A DNA stretch of 64,000 nt from CAVQJU01 sp963755195 (GCA_963755195.1 CAVWIZ010000001.1:1307140-1371139), one strand, 5' to 3'. Counted from the stretch's first letter, positions 44,930 through 55,720 are shown. Notes: generated from the sequence alone by a model not told the origin. Translations and numbers: made by a program.

Positions 44930-46276
44930 ATGGAGCTGGATCGCAGGGGCTTCGGGAAATCACTGGGCGGTGTTGTTGGCGCCGTGCTCGCCGGCATGCC
45001 CGCGCGAGCATCCGCTCAGGCGCCGGCTGCTGCGGCTGGCGGGCGCGCATCCGGTCGCCTCGCACCGACGAAGGTGACGCGCATTCGGCTCTTCTACCCG
45101 CAGAACTACGACCGCAATGGGCCGCAGGCGTTCCCGCAAAGCAACATGGTCGTCCTCGTCGACACCGATGCCGGCATTACTGGCGTCGGCCAGGGCGGCT
45201 CGCCGGACACCGTTCGCAACGTCGCGCGCAGTGTCATCGGCCGCAATGCGTTCGACACCGAGATGATCTGGCACGCCGCGTTCATGGACGGCTTCTACTC
45301 GCCGGGCAAGGAGCGGCTGCACGCGCTCGGCGCCATCGATCTCGCGCTCTGGGACATCAAGGGCAAAGCACTCGGTGCGCCGCTGTACCAGTTGTTCGGG
45401 GGCAAGGCGCGCGAGCACATCGAGCTGTACGCGACGTCCGGCCTGCCACAGGGCCTTGTGCCGCCGGCGGAAGCGGCGGCGATGCCGCTCAAGGAGCGGG
45501 CGGCGCGAACGATGGCCTCCGGGTACCGTGTGTTCCGGGTGGACAGCGACATCCTTCCGAATCCCGGCGGCCCCGCGGGCGAACGTCCGCGGAGCGCCCA
45601 GGGCGCCACCTTCGATTCGCGATCGCACATCCGCCTGATCGCCGAGGCGGCGGCGCAGATGCGCGAGGGCGTCGGTCCCGACGGCAACTGGATGATCGAC
45701 CTGCATCAGAAGTTCGACTTCCACGAGGCCGTCGAAGTGTGCCGCCTGATGGAACCGCACCGCCCGTTCATCGTCGAGGACCCGCTGCGGGAGGAGCAGT
45801 TCCGGACGCAGGTGCCGAAGCTGCGGGTCATGACGTCGGTGCCGCTGGCGCCGGGTGAGGAGTGGGGGACCCTCGCGGACTTCAGCCCACTCGTCGAACA
45901 GCGCGACATCGACTTCGCCCGTGCGTCGCTGCCGAACGTGGGCGGAATCACCGAGATGCTGAAGATCATGGCGGTCTGCAACACGCACCGCGTCGGCATC
46001 GTCCCGCATTTCACCGGGCCGGTCGCGACCGCCGGTCATATGCACACGATGATGGCGTTCCCGGGACAGGTGCTGATGGAATACAACCTGGGCGAGCGCC
46101 CGGTGCCGTACCTGCCCGACTTCCTGGAGTGCCGCAACGGCAAGGTCTGGCCGAACGATCGCCCTGGCCTCGGCGTGACCGTAGACGAACGCCAGCTCAC
46201 GTTCGTCGAATCGATCACCGAGGGAGCGCCGGGGGCCACGCAGCGGCGCCTCGACGGCTCCCTCACGCACTGGTAG
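44930..46276 (+). CDS. Tat-exported enolase-superfamily (mandelate racemase/galactonate-type) protein
   Basis: A 448-residue protein with a twin-arginine signal (LDRRGFGKSLGGVVGAV). Superfamily residues are visible in HALGAIDLALWDIKGKALG, NWMIDLHQKFDF, PFIVEDPLREEQF, PLAPGEEWG and the late GIVPHFTGPVATAGHMH. This fits acid-sugar dehydratases, but export is unusual for them. The start follows the PQQ gene by 15 bp. Confidence 0.85.
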   Translation: MELDRRGFGKSLGGVVGAVLAGMPARASAQAPAAAAGGRASGRLAPTKVTRIRLFYPQNYDRNGPQAFPQSNMVVLVDTDAGITGVGQGGSPDTVRNVARSVIGRNAFDTEMIWHAAFMDGFYSPGKERLHALGAIDLALWDIKGKALGAPLYQLFGGKAREHIELYATSGLPQGLVPPAEAAAMPLKERAARTMASGYRVFRVDSDILPNPGGPAGERPRSAQGATFDSRSHIRLIAEAAAQMREGVGPDGNWMIDLHQKFDFHEAVEVCRLMEPHRPFIVEDPLREEQFRTQVPKLRVMTSVPLAPGEEWGTLADFSPLVEQRDIDFARASLPNVGGITEMLKIMAVCNTHRVGIVPHFTGPVATAGHMHTMMAFPGQVLMEYNLGERPVPYLPDFLECRNGKVWPNDRPGLGVTVDERQLTFVESITEGAPGATQRRLDGSLTHW

Positions 46277-46300
46277 GTCCTGACTGACAGCCCGCGCGCC

Positions 46301-47242
46301 CTACTTCAACTCGTCGAAGACGACCTGAACGTTCTGCAGCAGCCTCACCGGGGTCGGCGTGGCATAGCCCGCGTACTTCGCCGGAATCTTCCAGGCCTTC
46401 GCCACCTCGTCCGCCGACTTGCCGGCCGCCTTCGCCGTACGCACGTCGTTCGCAAAGTCACGATTGAACTGCGCGTACTCGCGGAGATCCGCCACAGTCA
46501 TCGTCCTGCTGTGCCCCGTGATGATGGTGTCGATGTTCTTGACCGTGTCGGCGGCCTTCGTCAGCGAGTCGGCGATCGCGAGACCGCTCCCGCCGTTGAC
46601 GGCATCGAGGCCCGGGATGTTCTTTCCCGAGAAAATGTCGCCGGCGTGCATGGCGCGCAGCGCCGGAAACACGACCCACGCATCGCCGTTGGTGTGGCCG
46701 CGGCCGAAGTAATAGAGGTCGATGCGATCGGCGCCGGTCCCGATCGTCATCCGGTCCTTGAAGGTCTTCTTTGGCATGCCGCGGCCGTTGTTGGCCTTGA
46801 AGATGTTCGGGGGCTGACCGCTCGGCGCGGTCTGCGTCGACGCACGCATCTCCTGCATGTTCGCTGCGGTGTTCTCGTGCACGATGACTTCGACGGTCGC
46901 CGGAAACTCGACGTTCCCGCTCACGTGGTCGCCGTGGGTGTGCGTGTTGATAATGGTCGTGATCGGTTTGGGCGTCAGGTTCCGGATGGCCTCCAGCACC
47001 GGCCGCCCCCAGTCAGGCAGCTTCGTATCGACGACGACGACGCCGGTCGCGCCGACGAAGACGGCCGTGTTACCGCCCCCGCCCTTCAGCATAAACAGGT
47101 TGTCGCGGAGCTTCTCGACCTCGACGACCTTCGGCGCCGCCGCCTGCCCGGCCGCACCGGCGGCTGGCTGCTGCGACGCGGTGACCGCCAGCGACAGGGC
47201 GCCGGCCATCAGTAACGTGGCGAGAACGATGACCCTCTTCAT
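46301..47242 (-). CDS. Exported metallo-beta-lactamase-fold protein
   Basis: A 313-residue protein with a signal peptide (KRVIVLATLLMAGALSLAV). Ligands are THTHGDHVSGN, HAGDIFSG and ITGHSRTMT. The arrangement suits the quinoprotein-relay or glyoxalase II-like secreted families common beside PQQ genes. A C-terminal helical extension (DFANDVRTAKAAGKSADEV) follows. Confidence 0.82.
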   Translation of the reverse strand: MKRVIVLATLLMAGALSLAVTASQQPAAGAAGQAAAPKVVEVEKLRDNLFMLKGGGGNTAVFVGATGVVVVDTKLPDWGRPVLEAIRNLTPKPITTIINTHTHGDHVSGNVEFPATVEVIVHENTAANMQEMRASTQTAPSGQPPNIFKANNGRGMPKKTFKDRMTIGTGADRIDLYYFGRGHTNGDAWVVFPALRAMHAGDIFSGKNIPGLDAVNGGSGLAIADSLTKAADTVKNIDTIITGHSRTMTVADLREYAQFNRDFANDVRTAKAAGKSADEVAKAWKIPAKYAGYATPTPVRLLQNVQVVFDELK

Positions 47243-47320
47243 TCAGCCTCCTGTTTGCGAAGCTGCGGGAGTGCTCGCGCGCCCTCGCGCCACACGACGT
47301 GGCTGTTCCGCTGGCTTCGC

Positions 47321-47968
47321 TCAGTTGGTCGCGAAGCAGTAGAGCAGACCCGCCCCGCCGGTCGGGGCGAGCTGCTCCAGGCCGCACCCTTGCGACGGGT
47401 GAATCTGGTTCCACGAATTCACACCGGGGTTGCGGCCCAGGCGATCGGCGTGGCCGAGCATGGCCTTCGCGTCGGCGTTGCCCACCGTCCAGTCGCGGCA
47501 GGTGTCCGCGTTCTTCGTGCCGTCCTCGTTCGTGCCGGTGAGGATGTCGTGCTGCAGCGGCTGCGCCACCGGCTGGGGCGGATTGCCCGCGAGGTAGTTC
47601 GGGACCGTACCCTTCTCGGTCAGCGCCGTGGCCGCCGTGATCTTGTTGTTCGCGCTGTGCAGGTCGGCCACGCTGCTCGCAATCAGCTCGCCCTTGGCGT
47701 TGTACCAGGGCCCGTTGCCGATTCGCGTCTTCGCGTCGACCGTGCTGGAACTCAGGTAGGCGTGCCAGGTCTTGCCGCCCGCGCCCGCCGCCTGCGCCAG
47801 TGACTGGCAGAGTGCGTCGCCGCCGGCGAGGCCACCGAGGTTCCCGCCTTTCGGGTTCGAGCTCGTCACGAAAAAGCTCATGTTGGCTGCCGCGCGTTGC
47901 GCCAGACCCGTCGCCACCGCGCCAGTGATGCACACGGTCATGGCTGCCGCCAGATGTTTCTTGTTCAT
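47321..47968 (-). CDS. Exported endostatin/lectin-like protein
   Basis: A 215-residue protein with a signal peptide (MNKKHLAAAMTVCITGAVA). The body reads FFVTSSNPKGGNLGGLAGGDALCQSLA, WHAYLSSS, DTCRDWTVG and ends GGAGLLYCFATN. Cysteine spacing and WHAYLSS match a secreted collagenase NC10/endostatin-like (C-type-lectin-fold) group common in acidobacteria. No function known. Confidence 0.65.
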   Translation of the reverse strand: MNKKHLAAAMTVCITGAVATGLAQRAAANMSFFVTSSNPKGGNLGGLAGGDALCQSLAQAAGAGGKTWHAYLSSSTVDAKTRIGNGPWYNAKGELIASSVADLHSANNKITAATALTEKGTVPNYLAGNPPQPVAQPLQHDILTGTNEDGTKNADTCRDWTVGNADAKAMLGHADRLGRNPGVNSWNQIHPSQGCGLEQLAPTGGAGLLYCFATN

Positions 47969-48127
47969 CGCTCGCTGCTCCTTTTGACGGCCCGCGCCGT
48001 CAGAACCGATTCCATCAGACAGTCTACCCGCGCTGACGCTGCGGCTGATAGGCCGAGCGTGGGGCGGGTACGTTCAGGGACAGAATCCCTCCGGCAGCCT
48101 TCCATGACTCAAGATCCAGGGCAGCAC

Positions 48128-48901
48128 TCAACGTGAGGCCGTGTTCATTCGCGGAACGGGCTTGCCCCACACCTCGAACTTGGAAACCGAGACGAAGCCG
48201 CCGACGCCGTGGCCGGAACCCGGTATCAGCTGCGCCCAACCAATCTCGTCCACCCTGGACAGGTCCGGCTTCTCCACCCAGGTGCCGTGGGTGACCGTCT
48301 GGGGCACCTCGAGCTTCAGCCACCGGAGCGACGACAACACGACCTCGTTCTCGATATGAGACACGTCGGGTGTGCCGGTGCCGGGATCGCCTACGAGGAA
48401 CGTCCCGTCTGCCAATTTCACGACGAGCCTGGCCACGTGAAACCCCGAGACGTACGTGCCCCAGATGACACGACCGCGGTTCGACATGTCCACGAAGTTG
48501 TTCTTGTGACGCAGCGTCACGGTCACGGCGCCGCACGAGCCGGCCCAGAGTTCGGGCCGCTCGGTGCCGTAGATGAGGAGGCACGTCGGGCCGCCCCAGT
48601 CGTCTGCCCACGAACCCGGGCGCAAACTCTTCCTGTATTCAGGGATGTACTTCGCGTTCGGATCGTAGATGTTCAACACCAGGTCGGGCGTCGTCACGAC
48701 CTCCTGCGTCACGCTGGTCAGCGGAAGCGTGTTGGCGTCGTAGGTCTTGGGATTCCGCCAGTGCTCGCTGAAGAACCGCGGTCCCGGGTCCGGCGGCTGG
48801 GGAATTCCTCTGGGACGGGGAGGGGGCTGCTGGGCCAGCAAAGACGTCGCAACACTGCCCGCGAACGCAACCGCCGCACACAGACGAAGGAACGTGGGCA
48901 T
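48128..48901 (-). CDS. Exported protein of unknown function
   Basis: A 257-residue protein with a signal peptide (PTFLRLCAAVAFAGSVATSLLAQ) and a proline-rich start (PPPRPRGIPQPPDPGP). The body contains WADDWGGPTCLLIYGT and a C-terminal GGFVSVSKFEVWGKP, suggestive of a carbohydrate-binding-like beta fold. GGAG lies 7 bp before the ATG at 48901. No family recognised. Confidence 0.7.
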   Translation of the reverse strand: MPTFLRLCAAVAFAGSVATSLLAQQPPPRPRGIPQPPDPGPRFFSEHWRNPKTYDANTLPLTSVTQEVVTTPDLVLNIYDPNAKYIPEYRKSLRPGSWADDWGGPTCLLIYGTERPELWAGSCGAVTVTLRHKNNFVDMSNRGRVIWGTYVSGFHVARLVVKLADGTFLVGDPGTGTPDVSHIENEVVLSSLRWLKLEVPQTVTHGTWVEKPDLSRVDEIGWAQLIPGSGHGVGGFVSVSKFEVWGKPVPRMNTASR

Positions 48902-49023
48902 AGGGCTCTCCATCCGCGAGGACTACACCACATCTGCTCGGATCGATCAACGATCTCGACGGCCCGCATTCGCGTGGCTCGCTTGAATGCCGGCGCCGAT
49001 GTGGCCGGGATGACGCTCGTGAG

Positions 49024-51164
49024 TCAGCGTCTACGCGGTGTCTGCGGCGGAGCCGGCAGTTCAAACACCCAAAGCGTCGCGCCTCGATCGGGCGGATTCC
49101 TGATCTCCGGCACAAGCGCCGGGAAGGTCGCGGCCTGCGCGCCGCCGTTGCCGGTCACCAGCGCGATGTACTGCCGTCCGTTGACCAGGTACGCGATCGG
49201 CGCCGAGCTCGGCACGTCGTTCAGGCGTGTGCGCCAGAGCTCACGCCCGGTCGCATCGTCATACGCCGAGAATCCCCGGTCGATGGCACCAGCGAAGACA
49301 ACGCCGCCCGCGGTCGCGAGCACGCCCGTGGACATCGGCGCTCGTTGACGCGCCATCCAGAGCGTTTTCTTCGTCTGAATGTCGATGGCGTGGACGCGCC
49401 CGTACTTGCCGTCGCTGTCCGGCCGTGGCCGCAGCGCCCAACGCACGCCCGTCGACAGGCTGCCGCGTCCGCCGGGCGCGACCGGCAGCAGATCCATGCA
49501 CGCTTCGACCAGCGGCACGAACAGGACGTGGCTGTCGGGATTGTAGGAGTCCGGCAGCCAGTTTTTCGAGCCGCCGGCGTGCGGGCACGTCATCACGGTC
49601 CGGCCGTTGCCAGGTGTCAGGTTCGCGTCGATCTGCTTCGCGCCGGTCTTCGGATCGACGCTGGTGATGACGTTCTGCACGCCGAGATCGAACGAGAAGG
49701 CGTATTCGCCCTGCTTCGCGTCGAGATAGTCGTAGACGGCCTGCTTGCCGCCGGTGCCGACGAGCAGACCGCCGCCCGGCGTCAGCCTGATCAGCATGCG
49801 AGTGAACGCCCAGTCGTAGTCCCACTGATCGTTCGACAGATGCTGGTAGTGCCACTTCAGCTTGCCGGTGTCCGGGTCGATCGCGAGCGTCGAGTCCGTG
49901 AACAACAGATCGTCGTTCGCACCGGCGGCAGGATTGCGGTACGGCCCGGTGTCATACGTCTGGCCGACGCCGATGTAGAGCAACCCGGTGGTTGAATCGT
50001 AGCTTCCCGGCACCCAGACCGATCCGCCGTTCCGCTTTTCATACGGCACGTTGTTCCAGGTGTTCCCGCCGAGCTCGCCGTCCTTTGGAATCGTGCCGAA
50101 GCGCCACGCCTCTTTGCCGGTCTGCGCATCGAGCGCGACGATGTAGTTGCCCCCCGGCGCGCGTCCGGTGGTGCTGGCGACGATCTTTCCCTTCGCGACA
50201 GTCACGCCGCCCGTCAGACCGTACCCCTGCTTCTGTTCGGCAATCGGCTTGTCCCAGACCAGGCGGCCGGTCCTGGCGTTGAGCGCCACGATATGTGTGT
50301 CCGACGTGCCCACGTAGACGTTGTCGCCGTAGAGCGCGATCGCACGCTTGACGCTGGGAGACGTGCCCATCGGCAGACCGTCGCGAGTACTGCCACAGCA
50401 AGTCGCCGGTCGCGGCGTCAATCGCCTGGACTTTGTCGCCGTAGGCGTGGACGAACAGTACGCCATCATGAAACAGCGGTGTGCTTTCGTTGGGACCGTT
50501 GGGCAACGCCCAGCTCCACGCTGCGCGCAGCGTCGCCGACGTTGTCCTTGTTGATCAGCTTGAGGGGGCTGAACCCCTGGCCGTCGTAGCCACGACGCCA
50601 TGTCGGCCACTCGCCCGCTGGCGGGGTCTGAAGCATCGCGTCGGTCACGGGTGTGTACCTGTCGAGCGGATTCACGACCGCCGGCCCGGGCGGCAACACG
50701 GCGTTGGGCGACAGGCCGCCGCTCGGCCCGCCCGTGGCGCCTGGCAGCAACATCGTTCTGAGCTGATCGATATCACTCGGCAGCGGTCTGGGGCTGGCGA
50801 TCAGCTGATTCTGCGACATGAGATACGCGAGCAGGACGGCGTGCTTCTCGGCGCCGAGCGAGCCCGGCGCTGCCGGCGGCATCGCCTCGATCTTGGCAAA
50901 CACCACGTCCGCGGACCTGCCGAACCAGGCCGACCGGAACTCGACACCTTTGAGCGGCGGGCCAAATTCGCCGTCGTCCAGATTCTTTCCGTGACACGAC
51001 GCGCAGCTCTCCTGGTAGATGGCGTCCCCGGCGCTTTGCTGCGCCGTCGTGAACGTCGGCGCGCCGAGCGACTGCGCGGAGATTGGGAAGATCAGGCGAG
51101 ACGTCAGAATCGCGGCCGCGACCGCGCAGGAGACGGCCAACAGACGGATGCGGTGAACTCGCAT
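49024..51164 (-). CDS. PQQ-dependent dehydrogenase with N-terminal cytochrome c, two frameshifts
   Basis: Exported quinoprotein. Signal peptide (RIRLLAVSCAVAAAILTS), heme motif SCASCHGKNLDDGEFG, then a propeller with PTWRRGYDGQGFSPL, YGDNVYVGTSDTHIVALNA, NTWNNVPYEKRNGGSVWVPG and KWHYQHLSNDQWDYDWAF. It ends with RGATLWVFELPAPPQ. Extra bases near 50519 and 50392 break the frame. It belongs to the c-type cytochrome quinohemoprotein group and likely oxidises an alcohol or sugar. Confidence 0.8.
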
Positions 51165-51191
51165 AGGGGCAAGTGTACCCTCACGGCCGCT

Positions 51192-51602
51192 CTATGGGCT
51201 CGTTGTCGTCTGGCTCGACCCCGCGAACAGCCTCTGCCCCGTGCTGATCAATACCATTGACCGGGCGTTACCGAGCAAGGTGCCGTCCTTCGCGCGGGTT
51301 CCCTCGACAGCGACCTCCTCACCGACCTTCACCGAGTTGGGCGTCCAGCCGTTACGCAGGAGCGCATTGGGGTTGCCCAGCTCGAGCGCCCAGTTGTCGA
51401 TCTTCCCCGTCTCCGCGTTCTTCACGTCGACGTAGAAGTAGCAGTGGGGATTCGTCCACTCGATCTTCGTCACCGTCCCGGTGAGCTTGATCGGCTTGCT
51501 CGCGTCGTACTCGGCCGCGAACGAGTGATGTGCCATCACAGGCACGGCGCCAATAAGCAGAGCGGCAAGGCCGGCAGCGGCAACAGTCAACCTGGTTCTC
51601 AT
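51192..51602 (-). CDS. DUF6152 exported protein
   Basis: A 136-residue protein with a signal peptide ending in VMAHHSFAAEYD. The family pattern PIKLTGTVTKIEWTNPHCYFYVDV and WALELGNPNALLRNGW is seen. Such small proteins are very common beside PQQ dehydrogenases in acidobacteria. Function unknown. Its ATG overlaps the stop of the upstream gene as TAATG. Confidence 0.85.
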   Translation of the reverse strand: MRTRLTVAAAGLAALLIGAVPVMAHHSFAAEYDASKPIKLTGTVTKIEWTNPHCYFYVDVKNAETGKIDNWALELGNPNALLRNGWTPNSVKVGEEVAVEGTRAKDGTLLGNARSMVLISTGQRLFAGSSQTTTSP

Positions 51603-52483
51603 TACTTGCCTCCACTGGGACCGAACAGACGACTGGAGTCTCTCTCGTTCTCGAGGCAGAACTCCTCGATCATCTGAGTATCGATCATGATCTTCATGTT
51701 CATGTCAATCGTAAACGGTTTCGTATACGCCTTGGGATCGTCGATGGTGATCGCCAGGTTGAGCGTCCCGAAGTCCGGCCGGGTGATCCGTTCGGTCATG
51801 GTTGCGGCATCGGTGATGGGATTACCGGCCGTGTCGAGCCACTCGCTTTCGCGAAATCCCTTCGTCGTGATCACGAACGTGTCTCCCTCCCACTTCCCAA
51901 TCGAATACCCACTGTAGATCGGGTGCATGAACTCGGGAAACGGCCGGCCGTCCGTGTAGATCTGCCTGAACTGGGCGTTCCATTCGTTGAGCATGAGCAG
52001 TTCGCCGGGGACGTGAAACATCTTGGTGAAGTGCGGGAGCCAATACACCCGCGGGTAGTTGTCCGGCTGGCAGCGGTTGTGCGGATCGTCTTTGGAGAGA
52101 TCCGCCGTCCGTTTCTTGGCGAGCTCCGCGGCCCACGGCTGAAGCGGCAAGCCGCCGGGCACCGACGCAGGGCCGTTGGGCACCGTCACCTTCTCGCCTG
52201 GCTTGCAGGGCTGCGCCAGACGGACGCGTGCAGCCAGATCCGGCGTGCAGTCCCGCTGGCGATCGGGTTGCCAGAAGCCGATGAAGTCGGGCTTGCCGTC
52301 CGGCTGCCGCGGCGCCGGCGCCTTCAGGTCCGGCTCACCGTTGGCAAGCCGGGGCACGTTCGGCGTCGGGTACTTCACCCACTGGCCAAAGACGTGCGCT
52401 GAAGACGTCAGCACGAGCACGCTGACTACGACCGCGCCCCGCGCCCATGCGCCGATGCGCAACTGTTCGACACCGTTCGTCAC
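51602..52483 (-). CDS. Exported acidobacterial protein of unknown function
   Basis: A 293-residue protein, signal peptide GAVVVSVLVLTSSAHVFG. The body reads WVKYPTPNVPRLANGEPDL, DFIGFWQPDR, PRVYWLPHFTKMFHVPGE, MHPIYSGYSIGKWEGDTFV and ends SRLFGPSGGK. It is co-transcribed with DUF6152; the pairing is frequent in acidobacteria but unexplained. Confidence 0.7.
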   Translation of the reverse strand: MTNGVEQLRIGAWARGAVVVSVLVLTSSAHVFGQWVKYPTPNVPRLANGEPDLKAPAPRQPDGKPDFIGFWQPDRQRDCTPDLAARVRLAQPCKPGEKVTVPNGPASVPGGLPLQPWAAELAKKRTADLSKDDPHNRCQPDNYPRVYWLPHFTKMFHVPGELLMLNEWNAQFRQIYTDGRPFPEFMHPIYSGYSIGKWEGDTFVITTKGFRESEWLDTAGNPITDAATMTERITRPDFGTLNLAITIDDPKAYTKPFTIDMNMKIMIDTQMIEEFCLENERDSSRLFGPSGGK

Positions 52484-52625
52484 AATGCGCCAACCTTATA
52501 AGATATGCGGATACTTCCCCTAACTTATTGACAAGTCAAGAGTCGTTTGAAAAGCCGCGGCGCTCGATTTGCCGAGAGGCTGATTAGGAGTCATGATTCG
52601 GAAGACCATCCGAGGGAGATGTCCG

Positions 52626-54383
52626 ATGAGAAGGTGCGTGGCCGCAGCGATTGCCGCAGCTGTCGTTTGGCTCGGGTTCGACTTCGTGCCGGCCGCGGCG
52701 CAACGCGCCCTGACACCGGTCACTGATGTCATGCTCCGCAATCCCGATCCCGCGGATTGGCTGATGTGGCGGCGCACCCTGAACAGCTGGGGATACAGCC
52801 CTCTCGATCAGATCGATCGCAGCAACGTCGCGCGCCTGCAGCTCGTCTGGTCGCGGCCGCTGGGGCCGGGGATCCAGGAGGGCACGCCGCTCGTCCACGA
52901 CGGCGTCATGTTCATGCCGAATCCCGCCGACTTCATACAGGCCATCAACGCGGCGACAGGCGACCTGCTGTGGGAGTACAAGCGGAAGTGGCCAGACGAC
53001 GTGACCAAGGTGTTTCCGGTGCCGGGTATCAACCGCAACCTCGCCATTTACGGGACGGCCATTATCGACACCAGCGCAGACGACTACGTATTCGCACTCG
53101 ACGGAATGTCAGGCGACCTGCTCTGGGAAACCCGGATTGTGGACTTTCGAAAGAATGCGGCCCAGCAAACATCCGGCCCGATTATCGCCAACGGAAAGAT
53201 CATTTCCACGCGAGGCTGTGAGCCGAAAGGAGGTCCTGAGGCCTGCGTCATGACGGCCCACGACGCGAAGACCGGGAAGGAACTCTGGCGCAGCTACACG
53301 ATTCCCAGGCCCGGGGAGCCGGGGAACGAAACGTGGGGAGACATACCCTACGAGAACCGGTGGCATGTCGGCGCCTGGATGGTGCCCAGCTACGATCCCG
53401 AGCTGAACCTCTTGTACGTCGGCACGTCGGTCACGTCGCCGGCGCCGAAGTTCATGCTCGCCGGCAGCGACAAACAGTACCTCTATCACAACTGCACGCT
53501 CGCCCTGAACGCCGACACCGGCAAGATCGTCTGGTATTACCAGCACATCGTCGATCACTGGGATTTGGATCATCCATTCGAACGGCTGCTTGTGGACACC
53601 GCGGTGCGCCCGGACCCTGCGAAGGTCAGCTGGATCAATCCAAAGCTCAAGGCGGGTGAGCGGCGAAAGGTCGTCACCGGCATTCCCGGCAAGACGGGCG
53701 TGGTGTATACGCTCGACCGCCAGACGGGCGAGTTTCTCTGGGCGACGCCGACCGTCAGCCAGAACGTCATCAGCGGCATCGACGGCACGGGCGCGGTCAC
53801 CGTGAATCCGGCGTCGGTCTTCACCGCCGCGGGCCAGGAGCGCCTGATTTGTCCTGGGGTCAACGGTGGCAAGAACTGGCCGGCAGGCGCCTACAGTCCC
53901 CTGACCAATACGATGTACTACCCGCTCCAGAATCTCTGCATGGGCGCGACGTCAACGGATGACAAACCGAGCTTGAGGTCGCTCTACGCCGTCGCGATGA
54001 AAGGCCGCATCGCTGACGGGACCGACAAGGTGGGCACCGTACAGGCGATTTCGGCCGAGACGGGTGCGATCACCTGGAAGTACGAACAACGGTCCGGCAT
54101 GTTGTCGCTTGTCGCCACCGGCGGTGGCCTCATCTTCGGCGGCGACGCGAGCGGCCGGTTTCGCGCGTTCGACCAGAAAAACGGGAAGGTGCTGTGGGAG
54201 ACGAATCTCGGCGCGCCCGTCAGCGGCTATCCGGTGACGTTTGCGGTTGGCGGCCGCCAGTACGTGGCCGCGAGCACCGGGCCGTCGCTGGTGGCCGGCG
54301 GGCTGAATGCGCTGACGCCGGAGGTGCAGCCCGCGAACGGCAACAGCCTGTTTGTGTTCGCACTGCCGGTAAACCGGCCTTAG
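52626..54383 (+). CDS. PQQ-dependent dehydrogenase without cytochrome domain
   Basis: Intact exported quinoprotein of 585 residues. Signal peptide (RRCVAAAIAAAVVWLGFDF) and then propeller blocks NSWGYSPLDQIDRSNV, IQEGTPLVHDGVMFM, ATGDLLWEYKRKWP, ETWGDIPYENRWHVGAWM, IVWYYQHIVDHWDLDHPFE and LICPGVNGGKNWPAGAYSP. No heme motif, so it needs a separate electron acceptor. GGGAG precedes the ATG at 52626; a TTG/ATG further up (52593) is less likely. Confidence 0.88.
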   Translation: MRRCVAAAIAAAVVWLGFDFVPAAAQRALTPVTDVMLRNPDPADWLMWRRTLNSWGYSPLDQIDRSNVARLQLVWSRPLGPGIQEGTPLVHDGVMFMPNPADFIQAINAATGDLLWEYKRKWPDDVTKVFPVPGINRNLAIYGTAIIDTSADDYVFALDGMSGDLLWETRIVDFRKNAAQQTSGPIIANGKIISTRGCEPKGGPEACVMTAHDAKTGKELWRSYTIPRPGEPGNETWGDIPYENRWHVGAWMVPSYDPELNLLYVGTSVTSPAPKFMLAGSDKQYLYHNCTLALNADTGKIVWYYQHIVDHWDLDHPFERLLVDTAVRPDPAKVSWINPKLKAGERRKVVTGIPGKTGVVYTLDRQTGEFLWATPTVSQNVISGIDGTGAVTVNPASVFTAAGQERLICPGVNGGKNWPAGAYSPLTNTMYYPLQNLCMGATSTDDKPSLRSLYAVAMKGRIADGTDKVGTVQAISAETGAITWKYEQRSGMLSLVATGGGLIFGGDASGRFRAFDQKNGKVLWETNLGAPVSGYPVTFAVGGRQYVAASTGPSLVAGGLNALTPEVQPANGNSLFVFALPVNRP

Positions 54384-54565
54384 ACATTCGTTCCTCGCGC
54401 GTCACCTCGAGCCCGGCGTCGATTTTGAGTGAGGATGCCATGAGCCTGTCGCCTGGGGCCAGCCCAAGACCGGGCTTCCCCTCCCTTTCGTGTTATCGTC
54501 CAGAGAAAAACATGACGCCCCTGAGAATCCGGGCGCCACGCGTCATTCATCTGAAGAGGAGCGCG

Positions 54566-55720
54566 ATGTCAGCAAGACACGAGTCGTTCCCGCCGAGGCT
54601 GGTGCTCGGTGTGGCTGTCGCCCTCGTCAGCGCCATCACGATGCTGACGGCGCAGGCTCCGCAGACAGCTGCGGCGGGTCCACAGGGGACCCTCGAGCGG
54701 ATCAAGGTGTTTGGCAAATCGCTCGAAGCCAACCTCGAAGGCGACTCGCCGGATCGCGACGTGGTGGTCTATCTGCCACCGAGCTATGCCAAAGAGACAA
54801 GTCGACGCTATCCCGTCGTGTACTTCCTGCACGGGTACAGCGTCGGCGTGGAGGCCTACGTCAGAATGCTGGCATTGCCCGAGGCGCCGGACCGGGCGAT
54901 GGGGGGCGGCGCCGTGCGCGAGGCCATTCTCGTGCTGCCTGATGCCTTCACCAAGTACAGCGGCAGCATGTATTCGAACTCGCTCACGACGGGCGACTGG
55001 GAAAGCTTCGTCGCCGACGATCTGGTCACGTTCATCGACCGCAAGTATCGGACGATGGCCGCTCGGGCCAGTCGCGGGCTGTCCGGACATTCGATGGGGG
55101 GCTACGGCACCATGCGGATCGGCATGAAGCGGCCCGATGTGTTCGGAGCTCTGTATGCGATGAGCTCGTGCTGTCTGATGAACGACCCGGCGCGGCAGGG
55201 CGGACGCGGCGCGGGCGCTGCACGTGGCGATGCACCGTCGCGCGGTACGCCAGGGGCGGCTCCGGAGACGGCTCCGGAGACGGCCGGGCGTGGTCGCGGA
55301 GCGCCGGGAGCTGGACGAGGGGGCGGCTTCGCGAACGCGCTGTCTGCGCAGGCGGCCGCCTGGGCACCGAACCCGATGAATCCGCCGCAGTTCTTCGACC
55401 TGCCGACCAAGGATGGCGAGATTCAGCCGCTCATCGCGGCGAAGTGGGTGGCCAATTCTCCGCTGGTGATGGTTGATCAGTACGTGCCGAGCCTGAAGCG
55501 GTACACAGCCATCGCGCTGGACGTGGGCACGATGGATTCCTTGGGGGCTTCGAACATCGACCTCGACAAGGCGCTGACGCGCCTCGGTGTGTCGCATGCG
55601 TTCGAAACTTACGAAGGCGACCATACCAGCCGCGTGCGCGAGCGATTCGAGTCCAAGGTATTGCCGTTCTTCTCGCAACAGCTGACGTTCCCCGGCGTGG
55701 CCACGACCCAACGGCGATAG
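54566..55720 (+). CDS. Exported esterase (alpha/beta hydrolase, esterase D-like)
   Basis: A 384-residue protein with signal peptide (RLVLGVAVALVSAITMLTAQ). Catalytic motif GLSGHSMGGYGT carries the nucleophile Ser; Asp in ALDVGTMDSLG and His in YEGDHTSRV complete the triad. A Gly/Arg/Ala-rich insertion at 55195-55330 splits the cap region. GAGGAG precedes the ATG at 54566. Substrate may be a carbohydrate ester. Confidence 0.85.
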   Translation: MSARHESFPPRLVLGVAVALVSAITMLTAQAPQTAAAGPQGTLERIKVFGKSLEANLEGDSPDRDVVVYLPPSYAKETSRRYPVVYFLHGYSVGVEAYVRMLALPEAPDRAMGGGAVREAILVLPDAFTKYSGSMYSNSLTTGDWESFVADDLVTFIDRKYRTMAARASRGLSGHSMGGYGTMRIGMKRPDVFGALYAMSSCCLMNDPARQGGRGAGAARGDAPSRGTPGAAPETAPETAGRGRGAPGAGRGGGFANALSAQAAAWAPNPMNPPQFFDLPTKDGEIQPLIAAKWVANSPLVMVDQYVPSLKRYTAIALDVGTMDSLGASNIDLDKALTRLGVSHAFETYEGDHTSRVRERFESKVLPFFSQQLTFPGVATTQRR